Source: Mytilus edulis (taxonomy: Eukaryota; Mollusca; Bivalvia; Mytilida; Mytilidae). Taken from it: a DNA stretch of 64,000 bases. The stretch is from the NCBI RefSeq assembly GCF_963676685.1, contig NC_092356.1:44231601-44295600 (forward strand), in the 5' to 3' direction. The notes under the pieces were generated by a model that was not told where the DNA came from, made no database searches, and saw only the letters and a list, made by a program, of their open reading frames with translations. The translations under genes were made by a program, and so were the position numbers. Below, in pieces: positions 12,723 to 25,200 of this stretch (its first letter is position 1; each line of letters starts with the position of its first letter).

Positions 12723-13518
12723 GGGGCCGGTTTCACGAAGCTATCCTAAGACATGTCATAAGACATATCTTAGAACATGTCTTATGATCCTCTTATGACT
12801 ATCCTAGGATATATCTCAGACCTCGTCTCGAAGCTGTCTTAGGATCATCTTAGCTAAGACATCCTAAACCTGTCGCAAGTTCTTTAAATTTTCAAATATA
12901 AATATGATCTACGGAAAAAAATCATGTAAATGTAGTATGTCTAACCATAAATTATTCTAAACGTATTGATTAATATAATGCAAAATAAATATAAAAAAAT
13001 AAAAGTAATTTATTATATATAAATTATCTTTAAACAATACATCAATATAAATATGAAATTTTCAATGCAAAATTAAGAAAAAAGAATATAAAATTATGAC
13101 ATTGTTTTGGTACAAGTGAGTTGAATTCAATTTCGACTTTATTGGTTATAAAAGGTTAAGAGATAAAATCGTGCAATTTTTATATCAATACATCGAACTT
13201 TCATTGTTGACAAATCCTGATAATCCGTCAATGTATATATGTTTTAAGCAGGAACAGGAGAATAGATAATTAGATATAAATAATAAGATATTTTTTTTTC
13301 AAATTAATATAAAAAAATGAGTGTAATTCATATAAATAAACGTATAACTATCCTAAGACCATCATAAGACACCTCTCGCGTTGTCCTAACGTTATGACCA
13401 ACTTTAAGAGATGTCCTAATTTAGGACCGCTTTGTGAAACCCACTTAGGACTAAGATATGTCGTAAGACCATCCTAAGACATGTCTTAGTCCTAAGACAG
13501 CTTCGTGAAACTGGGCCC
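12723..13518. mobile_element. TIR element C, copy 1 (about 795 bp)
   Basis: The left end ggccggtttcacgaagct and the right end agcttcgtgaaactgggcc are inverted complements. Inside each end, variants of cctaagacatgtc and cataagac repeat many times in both orientations, so each end is itself palindromic. The AT-rich centre (12,900-13,330) has no reading frame, so the element is non-autonomous. A diverged copy with equivalent structure is at 37,026-37,920. Confidence 0.8.
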
Positions 13519-14147
13519 AGATCTTTAATCTCCTATATGATCTTGAAAATCTTTTAATAATTCATTTGTTTTCTTATTTCGTCTTAAGTATTCTAAGAAG
13601 AATAACTGTGTTGATTTCACCCATTCAGATCAGAAATAAATTCTAGTTGTCGTTCTTTTACATCAAAGAAAAATCAAATTTCGTCAGATGCACACATAGT
13701 AATGTGGTACGCATATTATATTTAAAAAAAACTTTGATATATCTGTGAAGTTTGAGAATAAGAATGAGAATATTTGGCATGATTGCTAATGAGGCAAACC
13801 TCCACCAAGACCAAATGAGGGTTAGCAACTTTAGGTTGGTTTACAATAAACAGCAGCCACTGAATTGTAGGATCTGGACTTTGGACAGGCTTGTATTATC
13901 AGTTCATTATGGTCCGCGTTTAGGCAATGTCGATTTCCAAAATATCAAAAACATATTTAAAGTGCTAGTGTTGAATTGCAGGATAATATAATAGATAGCA
14001 GAGTGCAAAATTAATGGAACAAATTTGAATTCGCTGCAAAACCGGAGAAAAGCTTGGAAAACATCGCTTTTCGACCATTTAATTAAGATCGACCCTTTTT
14101 TTAATATCTTATAGTCTATTTACGTCTTTTTATTTTAATTTCCTCAT
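13519..14147. other. Intergenic with a diverged repeat fragment
   Basis: 13,775-13,850 (attgctaatgaggcaaacct and following) resembles, inverted and diverged, the family at 34,255-34,365. No coding exon was recognised. Confidence 0.4.
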
Positions 14148-14302
14148 AGGCGGATCCAGGGGGGGGGGGGGCCTTTTCATGGGAAAAATTTGGTTGATTA
14201 TATAGGGAATCACTGATGCATGACTGGAGTGCCCCCCCCTTATGTCAGCCAGCGCCCCCCCCCCCCCCCCCCTTAGGAAAAGTTCTGGGTCCGCCGCTGT
14301 TC
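14148..14302. mobile_element. Small TIR element D with G and C runs, copy 1
   Basis: Starts aggcggatccaggggg and ends tctgggtccgccgctg, which are imperfect inverted complements. It contains ttggttgattatatagggaa, tcactgatgcatgactggag and long C runs. A second copy with the same order lies at 54,502-54,662. Confidence 0.8.
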
Positions 14303-15915
14303 CTCTCCTTCAGCATTAAACCCCGTTCACTTAACGGCGTGCACAAAGCGGAGTCCACAAACGTAACGTCTTCAAAGTACTAAAATCATTTACGACGTCG
14401 GCATTTCCCCCCAGAAAACAAGCGCGTAACAAAAACACTGGACACTTAGTTTATCACATAACTTTAAATATTTACGTTCAACATATTTCTTTTTTCTTTC
14501 GAACAAAAAAGTGCAGCAAATGCACATTCTGGAAATATAGATAAATATGTGCTCAGAGCAAAGAAATGAAAATGATTAGCGACTATGTCGTGGACCCCTT
14601 TCAGAAAATAGAGTTAAAACGTCATTTCTTTAGATTGTAACATAATAGCTGGACATTAAAAAAAATCAGGTGTTCAGTCTGGAATATCGAATCATTCATA
14701 TTTTGCAGATAATTTTAAACCTCTGGTTATGCACATTTGGAATACCAAGTTATTTTGAAAATAAAAAGATTGCAATTACATATTTTTCTTGCCGATTCTT
14801 CCATTTCGATTATTAGTCCTTCCAAATTAGTCTACTTCTTACACATAACGAAGATCATTCAAGACTTATCTACCATGATGTTTTTTGATTTCTTTTGCGA
14901 TGAATTTAGTGTGATGTCCGAGTCCGAATCCGAACAGTTCTATTACACGAAAATGCAGGAAAATATGTTGAATTTGTATAGGTTTTAGGTCAAAAACTCT
15001 TATTTATGCTTATTTAATGTTACAAGTTACGCCGTATTTATTGCTGTTTTCTATATGTCCGTTTCATGCTTTATAGATTAAATTTTAATTTACCTTACTA
15101 GTAATGTGGATTTGAATGGCATGCATTCATCATTTTATCATAAAAAATTTCTTATTCTTATTCTTATTTAGAAATATTTTAAACACGGTTGTATAAAACT
15201 TTTTAAAACGCGCATTTTACAGTTACCGTCAACTTTGTGCACGCCGTCAAACTATTACTTTTCTGTATATGTATACCAAATTTCAATCATAATATGTTTT
15301 TTTCTTTACCTATATTTAGATTATTTCCGTTATAGTATAGATTGAAGTAATTAAATGAAAACATTGAAACAGTTTTAGTTCAAAGAATTGAAATACTGAG
15401 GAATCATAATGTTTTGGAACTGTGACCCACCGACAGCTTTTCAAACAGCATCTTCAACATTTCAGCACTGTTCTATGTGTTTGTTTACTCTTTTAAGACC
15501 GTCAAGAACAATATTTACAATTTAAAAAGATACATTTTCCTACACATGTTGAACAATTCATTATCTTATTGTGATCTCTAACTGCCAATATGTGAACCTT
15601 CTTGCTATCAATTGCTCTGAGTGAACTTCAAAGAAGATCTATTTTTAGAACGTAATATGTACTATTCATACTTTTATAAATAAAAAATACACCGTGTAGT
15701 AAGTGGATGATCAACATAATTCAAAAGTTTAGACTCTGAAAATTCATTTTCAACATTTAAGGTGTATTTAAAAGCTGATCAATTACTTCCAAGGAATGGA
15801 CAGTTATTTGTATTTTCTCTAAAACCAAACTATATATTAACTTACCAATATAAACATTCTTATAGAAAAAAAGACTTGCATGTAACTACATATGTGGTGT
15901 CTGTTCTTCTTCTAA
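14303..15915. other. Intergenic, nothing recognised
   Basis: AT-rich with no exon signal that could be supported. The frames at 14,737-14,988 and 15,762-15,959 have no recognisable domain. Confidence 0.4.
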
Positions 15916-15918
15916 ATA

Positions 15919-15997
15919 ACACTAGTGTTATATTAAAATTTGTCTTTGGCAATTCATAATTTTACTATTTAAGACAAAATTTTAATATAACACTAGT
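15919..15997. repeat. Hairpin, about 26-bp arms, around actagtgttatattaaaatt
   Basis: Left arm 15,921-15,946 (actagtgttatattaaaatt then tgtctt) and right arm 15,971-15,997 (aagacaaaattttaatataa then cactagt) are complementary with one extra A in the right arm. The spacer is 24 bases. Confidence 0.8.
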
Positions 15998-17640
15998 AAT
16001 TGGACTTTACCACAATTGCTAGTGAAATATAGGAACTGCTGACTGTTTCAGGTCACACGATTGTCTTAACGGTTTACAGTGAGGTTTGTGCTGAAAATTT
16101 GTTATTTTCATATTAAGTGCTTTATATCCTGTCAATAATTCGTTTTGCGTTCTTTAAAATCTATTGCAATACCTATTATAGTAATGACGTTACTCACGTT
16201 ATTGCGTCAATACTGTGTATTCAACAAGTCCACACTAATAAACAGATTTTCTATAAAATCATAACAGTTAAGATATATAAAACTTATATCCATAGACTAG
16301 ACAGGTAAATACTATTTTGAAAAAAAGTACAAATTGTTTTATCATATTTTACTATAGTATGTATAATTACTTTAACAGGGATGTTTATGTTTTTCAAAAC
16401 AGACTGAGTGTTATATCTTCGAAAATTCGAATGAATGATAAAAAATTATGCTTTGTATATAAAATATTACTGAATATGGCTACGTTCCTGTAACGATCAA
16501 CGCTATATTTTGGCAAAACAGTGTTCCTTGTGGTAAGATTTTGGAAAATATTAAGTTATCAAAATTTATAGGTCTTAAAACATAAGATTATATGATATTT
16601 CGTTTGTGTAAATTATGCTCACAAAAGTACATACATAGACCATATCAAAATTTTTTGCAGCTCTCACACTAAATATAAAAATGTAACGGCTTCTGGCAAA
16701 TGTCTTGCAAGATGTCCAATGTCGAATTTCGTCGCTTTTTACAAATAAATTGTCATTTGCGACGTTATTTATTGAAAATTTAGATTAGTTGCATGCTACC
16801 TAGTGCTTTTCCGTAATTGTACTTCAACAGCTACGAGTTTTCTCAGAAAATGCAAGTCAAATACATCAGAACTAATAAAGGTGAATGGAAAGCCATCAGA
16901 AATATCAGGCAACTAATTGATATACTTGTACCAAAATAACGGTAAATTGTTTTGACCAAATATTGCTGATTTTTAAATCGATATCACATAAGATATATTT
17001 AATATATGTTTTGTGACAGGCATTGAGACAATCCACAAATTGGAAGCTATTTGGCGCATCTTTTTGTCCACTATAATTTACTCAAATACTTGAATAGATT
17101 ATAGTTGCTCGTATCTTTCAATAAATTTATCAACAGCCACCACAGATACAGATACTCAGATAGCAATGTTTATCAACTCGCATCACAATTCTTTCTGGGT
17201 CTCAAAATTTGTGGAATATGTAAATCCCTTCTTCGTTTGAGGATAATTGTCGTTCTACATTTTTTATTTAGGTAGTCCGTACATTATTTCTGATTGTTCC
17301 CTTGATTATTGTAGAGAGAGAGAACAAAGCGCGAAGAATGTGTATTTATTGCGTTATGATTAGCACATATTCATAAAAAAAAACTCCAGTAAAAACCAGT
17401 ATTATAGTTAAGTGTCCGTCCCAAGATCCCACACTAAAGCCTATTGAATTGTTTTTGTTTTACATTGAGGTCAAGTGTCGCATCTGATTGGAGACATCGT
17501 ATGATAATATCAATGACTTAAGATAAGAGATGTACATGTACTGTTAGAAGAGACTTCTCGTGGCTGGTATAACTGTTACATGTAACTGCACAATTTTAAG
17601 ATCCAGTTCTTCCGCTCGTCCTGAACATGCATACAATTTT
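15998..17640. other. Intergenic, nothing recognised
   Basis: AT-rich. No exon, RNA gene or shared repeat was recognised. Confidence 0.4.
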
Positions 17641-17644
17641 TAGC

Positions 17645-17666
17645 TGCTAGACACAAAGCAACCAAT

Positions 17667-17698
<32 letters not shown>

Positions 17699-17699
17699 C
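17645..17699 (+). repeat. Retroelement tail with (aatc)n microsatellite
   Basis: gacacaaagcaaccaataat is followed by a perfect aatc array to 17,698. A short microsatellite after a conserved phrase suggests a SINE 3' end. Confidence 0.5.
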
Positions 17700-17813
17700 A
17701 GTTCATTTCGTTTTAGGAGGAACTAATAATGTCAAACACTAATTAAAATAAAATTAGGAATACACTTAGATTCATATGTTCATAGTAAAATAAATCTGAT
17801 AACCATCCTATTT

Positions 17814-18061
17814 CTCTGATTTGTATATATTTTCCCTAATTAAATAGAGGAAACTTACTCTCTCGACAATTTCATGAGTGAATTTAAATTCATATTAATT
17901 TCACCTCAAACGAGCTCAAACGTAAATCTCATATGAAATCTGATTTGTATATATTTTCCCTAATTATATAGAGGAAACTTACTCTCTCGACAATTTCATG
18001 AGTGAATTTAAATTCATATTAATTTCACCTCAAACGAGCTCAAACGTAAATCTCATATGAA
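17814..18061 (+). repeat. Direct tandem duplication, two units of about 123 bp
   Basis: The unit starts tctgatttgtatatattttc and includes gaggaaacttactctctcga and cacctcaaacgagctcaaac. The second unit (from about 17,937) is nearly identical, differing by a single base (aattaaat versus aattatat), so the duplication is recent. Confidence 0.9.
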
Positions 18062-18375
18062 ATCATTCATGTGAATTTCACGTAAATCTCATGTGAAACA
18101 CTCGTGAATTTCACGTGAAAATCAACCTCTGCAAAGTAAAATTCATTAAATTTCGAAAATAGAACATTCAAATAGCATCTAAAGATATCGTTTAATTGAT
18201 GTAAAATGTTTCATGCACTTGAAATTCATGTGAACCTCAATTCACGTGAGATTCATGTGAATCTCAATTCACGCGGGATTTACAGTGTGAATCTCAATTC
18301 ACGTGAATTTCACAAGAAAATTTTTACGTGAGTTTTATGTAGGCCTACATTTATAAGCTCATTTAGGGTAAATCG
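18062..18375. repeat. Field of short GTGAA/TTCAC palindromes
   Basis: Variants of cacgtgaa, tcatgtgaa, ttcacgtgaaat and tgaatctcaattcacg recur about every 15-25 bp in both orientations. The unit is related to the end of the neighbouring 123-bp duplication (taaatctcatatgaaat). No reading frame. Confidence 0.75.
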
Positions 18376-18949
18376 TATTATATTCATGTGAAATTCAAGT
18401 AACCAAATTGTATTGGTGCAGCCTTATATTCTTTTGGAAAACTTATGCAAAGGAAAGATCAAATTTTAAGATGAATTTAATAATATGGTTGAGAAATATT
18501 TCTTTAAGTTGCTCCATTATTATAACCATATAATTTGAAATGAATTCTACTGTTCAAGAGGATTAAGATTTTCATGATTATACAATTTTGGCATAAAAGC
18601 AAAAACATTGACAAAATCTTTAAAAATTGAAGTTTTGAACCATCTTAAAACATCTTTAATATTTTCATAAAATTATGTTATCTTGCAATTCTAATGAAAT
18701 GTCTTCGATTGCGCAAACTTCACTTGAATTATATTCGACCCTGTTGGCCGCTTACGGTATTGAAAGTATTGTGTCAAGATCACAGACTAGGTCATGTTCG
18801 AAAATACACCAAAGGTTGTTAAACCCATAGAGTACACTATCATTTAATCTTTGATCCTAAGAATTGATGTGGAATTATTTCAAGGTGACTAACTAGGTCA
18901 TACCTCCTTATTATTTAAGGCTGTTGTGAATTACTAGTGTACATAATCT

Positions 18950-19920
18950 AAAAAGTCACATTTCTATTGTGAACTCTAGTATACAGCTGAAACGTCAAAT
19001 TTCTGATATGAACTGCGAGTTTACAGCTAAAAAGTCCCCTTTCTGAAATAAACTACCAGTATACAGCTAAAAGGTTCAATTTCTATTTGAACTACTACAA
19101 TACAGCTAAAAAAAAAGTCTCCTTTCTAAAGTTAACTACAGTCTTCTACACAGCTACACAGCCCCCATTCTGATGTGAACCACTAGTATACAGCTCAAAT
19201 GCCCACTTTCTAAAGTGAAGTACTATAGTATACAGCTACATGTACACAGCCCCAATTCTGATGTGAACTACTAGTATACAACTAAAAAATTCCCTCTCTG
19301 AAGTTATCTACTAGTACACAGCTACTCAGCCCCCATTCTGATGTGAACCACTAGTATACAGCTCAAATGCCCACTTTCTAAAGTGAAGTACTATAGTATA
19401 CAGCTACATGTACACAGCCCCAATTCTGATGTGAACTACTAGTATACAGCTAAAAAATTCCCTTTCTGAAGTTATCTACTAGTACACAGCTACTCAGCCC
19501 CCATTCTGATGTGAACCACTAGTATACAGCTCAAATGCCCACTTTCTAAATCTAAAGTGAAGTACTATAGTATACAGCTACATGTACACAGCCCCAATTC
19601 TGATGTGAACTACTAGTATACAGCTAAAAAATTCCCTTTCTTAAGTTATCTACTAGTACACAGCTACTCAGCCCCCATTCTGATGTGAACCACTAGTATA
19701 CAGCTCAAATGCCCACTTTCTAAATCTAAAGTGAAGTACTATAGTATACAGCTACATGTACACAGCCCCAATTCTGATGTGAACTACTAGTATACAGCTA
19801 AATAATTCCCTTTCTGAAGTTATCTACTAGTACACAGCTACACAGCCCCATTCTGATGTGAACCACTAGTATACAGCTAAAATGTCCCCTTTCTAAAGTG
19901 AACTAGTAGTATACATCTAC
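18950..19920 (+). repeat. Satellite with higher-order structure (about 168-174 bp)
   Basis: The basic unit of about 56-60 bp carries actagtatacagct(a/c)aaa, a pyrimidine-rich cccctttct and a gaagtgaac-like end. From about 19,160 three subunits form a higher-order repeat: the phrase gcccccattctgatgtgaac begins at about 19,161, 19,329, 19,497 and 19,671, with a version lacking one C at about 19,844. Spacings are 168, 168, 174 and 173 bp. The longer version gains 6 bp from a repeated tctaaa. Confidence 0.9.
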
Positions 19921-19994
19921 AAAGACTACTTTCCGCAGGTCTATGTTTTTTTCTTCTTCTAATAAATGCAACAACTATCCGTATATACGTTTAT

Positions 19995-20200
19995 AAAATT
20001 GAGAATGGAAATGAAGAATGTGTCAAAGCAACAACAACCCGACCATAGAGCAGACAACAGCCGAAGGCCACCAATGGGTCTTCAATGTAACGAGAAACTC
20101 CCGCACCATGAGGCACCCCTCAGCTGGCCCCTAAACAAATATGCACACTAGTTCAGTGATAATGGACGTCATACTAAACTCCGTAAATTAAAGCATACAT
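19995..20200 (+). repeat. Dispersed repeat (caacccgaccatagagcaga type)
   Basis: Contains aaccc-gaccatagagcagac, cgaaggccaccaatgggtct, cagctggcccctaaacaaat and gttcagtgataatggacgtc. I recall this sequence as a common dispersed repeat of bivalves. The 61-codon frame over it (19,966-20,151) is not a gene. Only one copy is in the window, so the call rests on memory. Confidence 0.45.
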
Positions 20201-21515
20201 TCTTTGTTTGCCAGTTTTTAATATATATATATTTTTTTATCTACATACTGTATTTACTATAATTATTTGTTCTGGGGTAAGCTTATTTATATGACTTTTA
20301 ACTCAAGACGACTTTGAGTTTGAATATCCTTTTGGCATATTTCGCTTCTTTTGTAAACTCAATATTCTCTGTTGATTATTTTTGTCTTTCTCTTTTATAT
20401 CCTAAAAAAAAACCATTCACATATGAAATGGTCTTCTGCTCCTTCCACTATACATGTTTTTCTTGTCAGATCTTTGGTCAAGTTTTCTCTTTGACACATT
20501 CCCCATTTCCGTCCTCAATTTTATTTTGCTTGTTTATAAGAAAGGGGGAAAAAAGTTACCCTTATTTTTCTTATCATCATCTGTTTTCATTGAAAGTTTC
20601 TCCTCATCATTAAACCTTCATATTATTCAATAATTAGTAACTTTACATTTTATTTTCTATTTTATTTCCTACCTCATATATTTTAATTAGATTATGTATC
20701 TGTATGATCTACACACCGAAAACACAAATTACTGATATCTACACAGAAAAAATACAATCGTTACCGATGACCGATTGAGGTGTATATCATAGTCATACGT
20801 AAAGTTTATATAATTATATGGTCAGGAGTTTATAAATTTGCGCAAAATAAAATCAAAGGTGTGCCAACAAAAACTTATTTCCCCTCACTTTTGTTAAAGG
20901 CTTGAGGTTAAAGGTTAGAAAGTCATTACACAATTTCTAACTTGACACTTGGTAAAGAAAACATTACAGTCATGATACCTTACGTTTAAGAACTTAATAT
21001 ATCAAATATATGGTCTTTCAACTTTATTTCTTCAAGTATATATAATATTGTTTCTACATCACTCACTTATCATTATGATAAACCAATAAATACCTCAAGT
21101 TATTTATGTGTGAAAGTTAAGAAACCAGTTGAAATATATAGTATCTACAATATTTTGAAATCTTTAAATCACTATCGACTTTAAGTGTTTAGAGATTAGG
21201 AGCACGTGGAATGCCCGGATGTTTTACTAACACCTTCGATATCTAACCAATCCGTTTAATATCACAATCTTGAATTAATGCAACCAGTAAACATTTTAAA
21301 TGGACTTTATAATTCGACCATATGGCTACCTGTCAAAAATGAAATTATCTGACAATGTTTCAAAAGGTTCTTTGCTTTCCAATAAATTCTTCTTATAACT
21401 TGGTTCTTTAATTTCTTGCGTAAATTGATAATATGTCAAACTTTGAGGTTCTGAGTTACACAGTTACAGGTGGCTAGTGCGTTCAACTCCAATTTAATCT
21501 TAATTGACTAGGATT
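20201..21515. other. Intergenic, nothing recognised
   Basis: AT-rich with no supported gene. The 99-codon frame at 20,314-20,613 is Phe/Ser/Leu-rich, lacks splice context and is probably chance. Confidence 0.4.
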
Positions 21516-21519
21516 GTGA

Positions 21520-21695
21520 GTTTTCACCGAAGGTTGGATGTTCTCATTATGTACTACGGCTTCCTCCACCAATAAAACCTGAAGATTGGATGTTCTCTCT
21601 ATGTACTACGGCTTCCTCCACCAATAAAAACTGAAGATTGGATGTTCTCTCTATGCACTACGGCTTCCTCCACCAATAAAAACTGACTGCCTTGA
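21520..21695 (+). repeat. Minisatellite, three units of about 60 bp
   Basis: The unit gaag(a/g)ttggatgttctc, ctatgtactacggcttcctc, caccaataaaaactg occurs three times in tandem. Unit 1 differs at a few bases; units 2 and 3 are nearly identical. Confidence 0.9.
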
Positions 21696-24090
21696 TATAA
21701 CCAATTGTGCTGTAAGTAACCTTATACAAAAAATAATCAATCAATACTATATTTGGTAATGATTAAGTATCGTTTCTCCTTCGAAAAATTGGATATACAT
21801 TGATTAATAGAAAATCAACCAAGCTATAATACATTGTAGTTATGTAATTTATCTTTTTTTTAGTAAAGCATATCAACTGAATTAAAATATTAGGATTTGT
21901 GTTCTATATTATTTATAATCGAACATATAAAGTTTGCACATTTCTTTCGACATGCTGTAGAAACACTGAGCTCAGCTCAGCTCTTTAAAAGTATCCATTA
22001 CGATAATGCAGTTTAAGGAAATCCATTTAGTACTTCTATGCTTAAAAGTTTATTTATCATATAGATGTGCAAGTTGGATAAATATTGATTAAAGCACAAC
22101 TAATCAATTGTACATTATGCTTATAACATTTTAGTGCCACAAGCAAAAAGCACAAATCATTCCAAAATCATTTATAATTATAATTGAATTACTCGACGAA
22201 CATTAGGCATCACGTGACAGAATACACAGGATCTTGCATAGACCTTATAAGGTTCACATTGTTTTAGTATAATTTTCACAATGTAAAAGAAGAAATGTTC
22301 TGACTAGTTAAATACATTTAATCAAAAGGTGAAAAAAAAAAAACATTTATGAAGCTGTATTAATTTTTTCGCCAGAGGAAAATAAGGCTTGTTATCTATC
22401 ACCGCAATAATACAGGTACCGGTATATCATATAATACACCAGACACATTTTACGACAACATAACACTCAACAGTGGCCCTCCAGTCAATACGTATGGAAT
22501 GCCATATCAATTTCAAAGTAAAAGAGCAATGAAGCCATGAAAATCCAGGACGTACAACTGAATATTGTTACCCGCAGAAGTAGATAAACCCTGACTGAAT
22601 CGGTGAAAAATACAAACAAAAATTAGGTATTTACAGGTGAACTGCTGTAAAGTCAATTTCCATTTTCTATCTAAAACTTCCTTAATATCAAGGTTATGAG
22701 TCATTCATCAACCAAATCATAAGAACGTTATAACTTTTGTTAACATTGTATATTAATCGAGCAATAGTTCAATAGAGATGAAACAACAGTTGGGAATAAA
22801 ACAATACAATTTAAAGATTCACCGCTTAATAACTGAATGTAAAGGAATAGAAATGGCACTTGGATTGTAAGTGGCGGCACAAAGTGTCTTTATACAAATT
22901 AAACCAAGGAAATGAACATGACACCAAAAATATGAAATTCATCGTTTAATAACGCTGAACAATGACGAAATGCGATAATTGAAGTTGAAGTGATCATTTC
23001 GAAAAAATGTTTATACGGACGTCATCACAAGTTGGTTGACCGTTATGATCATCTGCTACACACATAACTACGGATTATGTTCCAATTGTTCCCGTCCTCT
23101 ATTCCTCGAATGTGATCTGCAGATTCAAATGGGGACATTTGTATTCAAAATTTTATTTTGTCATCTGCTTGACCAGAATATTTTTTGTCATCAAATTTGG
23201 GATCAGAATATTGTTTTAAAAACAAAACCATAACCCCCCGCTGTTCCCTAACATAATCAACACGATGGTGTCACATTTTGAGAAGGATTTCTTTACAATT
23301 CAGGAGAACCTAAGATAACACGGGGTTAATTTGAGTCTTTTGTAATTTTGCGTTTCTTGACTGTATGACATTTTCTGTGCATTTTCGACTTGTTTGAGCT
23401 TGCCTATCCCTTCCTTTTCTCTTTTATCATGTGTTCAAATACGTACGGTGTGCAGGCGTCTGTAAAAAATGTATGTAAAAAACAGCATCCTCTCACACGT
23501 TTGTCCTGTTCAACACATGTAGAAACAATGGAATGTAATTTCGTATAATTATGTCGATCTATCAATTTGTAATAAAAATTGCATGTTAATATTCAAAAAA
23601 TATTAACAGATTGATATCGTCATCAATTCTGATAAACTGATCATATGTTTAGATAAATGGAATTTCCCGTTTTAATACGCTTTGGATAAATAGCACGTGT
23701 TTTAAAAATCGAAATAGTTTATGAAATTATATGAAGAAACAAGTAAGTGTTCTATATTTTGTTTCTGTATCAGTTAAAAATCTTCATGCTTTATTGATGC
23801 TGAAAAAGCGAACGTTCAATTTAAGTTTTAATTATGGGAAAATATTACTATACTCATTTAGAGCACACATATAAATGAAGTCCACAATGATGTTTTCAAT
23901 ATCGAGTTAAAAAGGAGGAGAATCGATTGACAAAACTACATCAGTACCTCGTCAATGTTTATCTTTATTCTTTAAGTTGCTTTTCTTTAGAGTTTTGGTT
24001 AAGTTGTTGATATCGATACCTTATTCCAGGTATACTCTCTTTAGCACTAACATATGTCACGGGTTCAACCAGTAGGTTACGATTTAAGTA
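21696..24090. other. Intergenic, nothing convincing
   Basis: AT-rich. The frames at 22,513-22,704 (-) and 23,036-23,233 (+) have no recognisable domain and no supported splice partners. Confidence 0.4.
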
Positions 24091-24094
24091 CACT

Positions 24095-24290
24095 TCCAGA
24101 GCATATAGGATCACTCCCATTCTTTAATTGCGTTCGGGTTGCTTAATCTTATGTTTTGTCTTTGGTATTTGTGAGCAAGCATGGTTTTTTTTCGTCGTCT
24201 TTCGTTTTTCCGTGTACCTATAAGTTTCTCTTCGGCTTCTGCGTTTTGAACGCTATCTTGACAATTGTGTCTCATCTTTAACTATGATTC
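24095..24290 (+). repeat. Dispersed repeat R3, diverged copy
   Basis: Contains acttccagagcatataggat, ttgcgttcgggttgcttaat, tcgtcgtctttcgtttttcc and tgtgtctcatcttt, in the same order as other R3 copies. It lies about 0.9 kb upstream of the receptor gene. Confidence 0.5.
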
Positions 24291-25128
24291 AATTGTAGTG
24301 TACCGTATATATATATATTGTAATTGGGATGATCAAGAGCTGCTAATATGCAGGCATGGTCAATCAAGCTAACTCACTTCTCTCTCATAATGCGACCCAC
24401 AGTTAATACATCCACCTTTTTGTCACTGTAAATTATTATACAAAAATACAACTATATATTGCATCAACTATGTATGAAGCATTTAATTTCAATAATTCAT
24501 GAAAGCTTGAGTCTGTTGAGATAATAAAAACCACAAACTTTGAAAATTATACAAAAGTATGATTACTGACCGATTATTATACGTCAATGACAACTCAAAA
24601 TGGAAGAAAAACCACAAGAATTCGAAGACTTTTTAGCTTTTAATAAGAAGTCTTAGATATGACAATACTTGACGATATAACTGAACGAAATTATGTCCAT
24701 TGTTTACGTAATACTTAAGGTTAATCCCACAGTTAATGTGTAGTTAATCGCTATTGAGGACACTTCAGAACTAAACAGAAATCTATCACAATGATAAGGA
24801 ACAGACAGGTCAGTTTACATTTGAGATTTAGCATATGGTGACATCTATACAACCTACGAAATGATAAGACAATAGATCGTTCAATTTGTGTACTGAAATC
24901 AGTTTAGTTAGATGTTCATTTTAAGTTGGTGATATACAATATTTTGATTGACTTTATTCCATGAAATAGTACTGTGCGTTAAAATTGCATATATATGGAG
25001 GAAGTCGGATTTTACTCTTCATACGAACTTCAATTTATATATAAAATGAATATGATTATAATTCCAGAGTTATCCGTTCAAACAGAGGAGTACTATTTAG
25101 AAATAATTTGTTACTAAACAGGGCAGGA

Positions 25129-25200
25129 ATGGAACTCCAAAACTGCCAACCGCATCATCATCACCGCCACCATCATCACCATCATCATCGACAAATATGA
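25129..25200 (+). CDS. His-rich uORF (23 codons) overlapping the receptor start
   Basis: An ATG at 25,129 opens a 23-codon frame rich in histidine: residues 9-20 are eleven His with one Arg, coded by mixed CAT and CAC. It stops at a TGA (25,198-25,200) whose first two bases are the last two bases of the receptor ATG (25,197-25,199), so the two frames overlap as ATGA. This is the layout used for termination-reinitiation, and it would place the receptor under uORF control if the transcript starts upstream of 25,129. The transcription start is unknown, so this remains a candidate regulatory uORF. The CAT/CAC tract could also simply be a trinucleotide-like repeat in the 5' leader. Confidence 0.5.
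   Translation: MELQNCQPHHHHRHHHHHHHRQI

Noticed and set aside
19966-20151. 61-codon plus-strand frame with a Pro/His-rich end
   Set aside because: It lies over a sequence I recall as a dispersed bivalve repeat and has no splice context.
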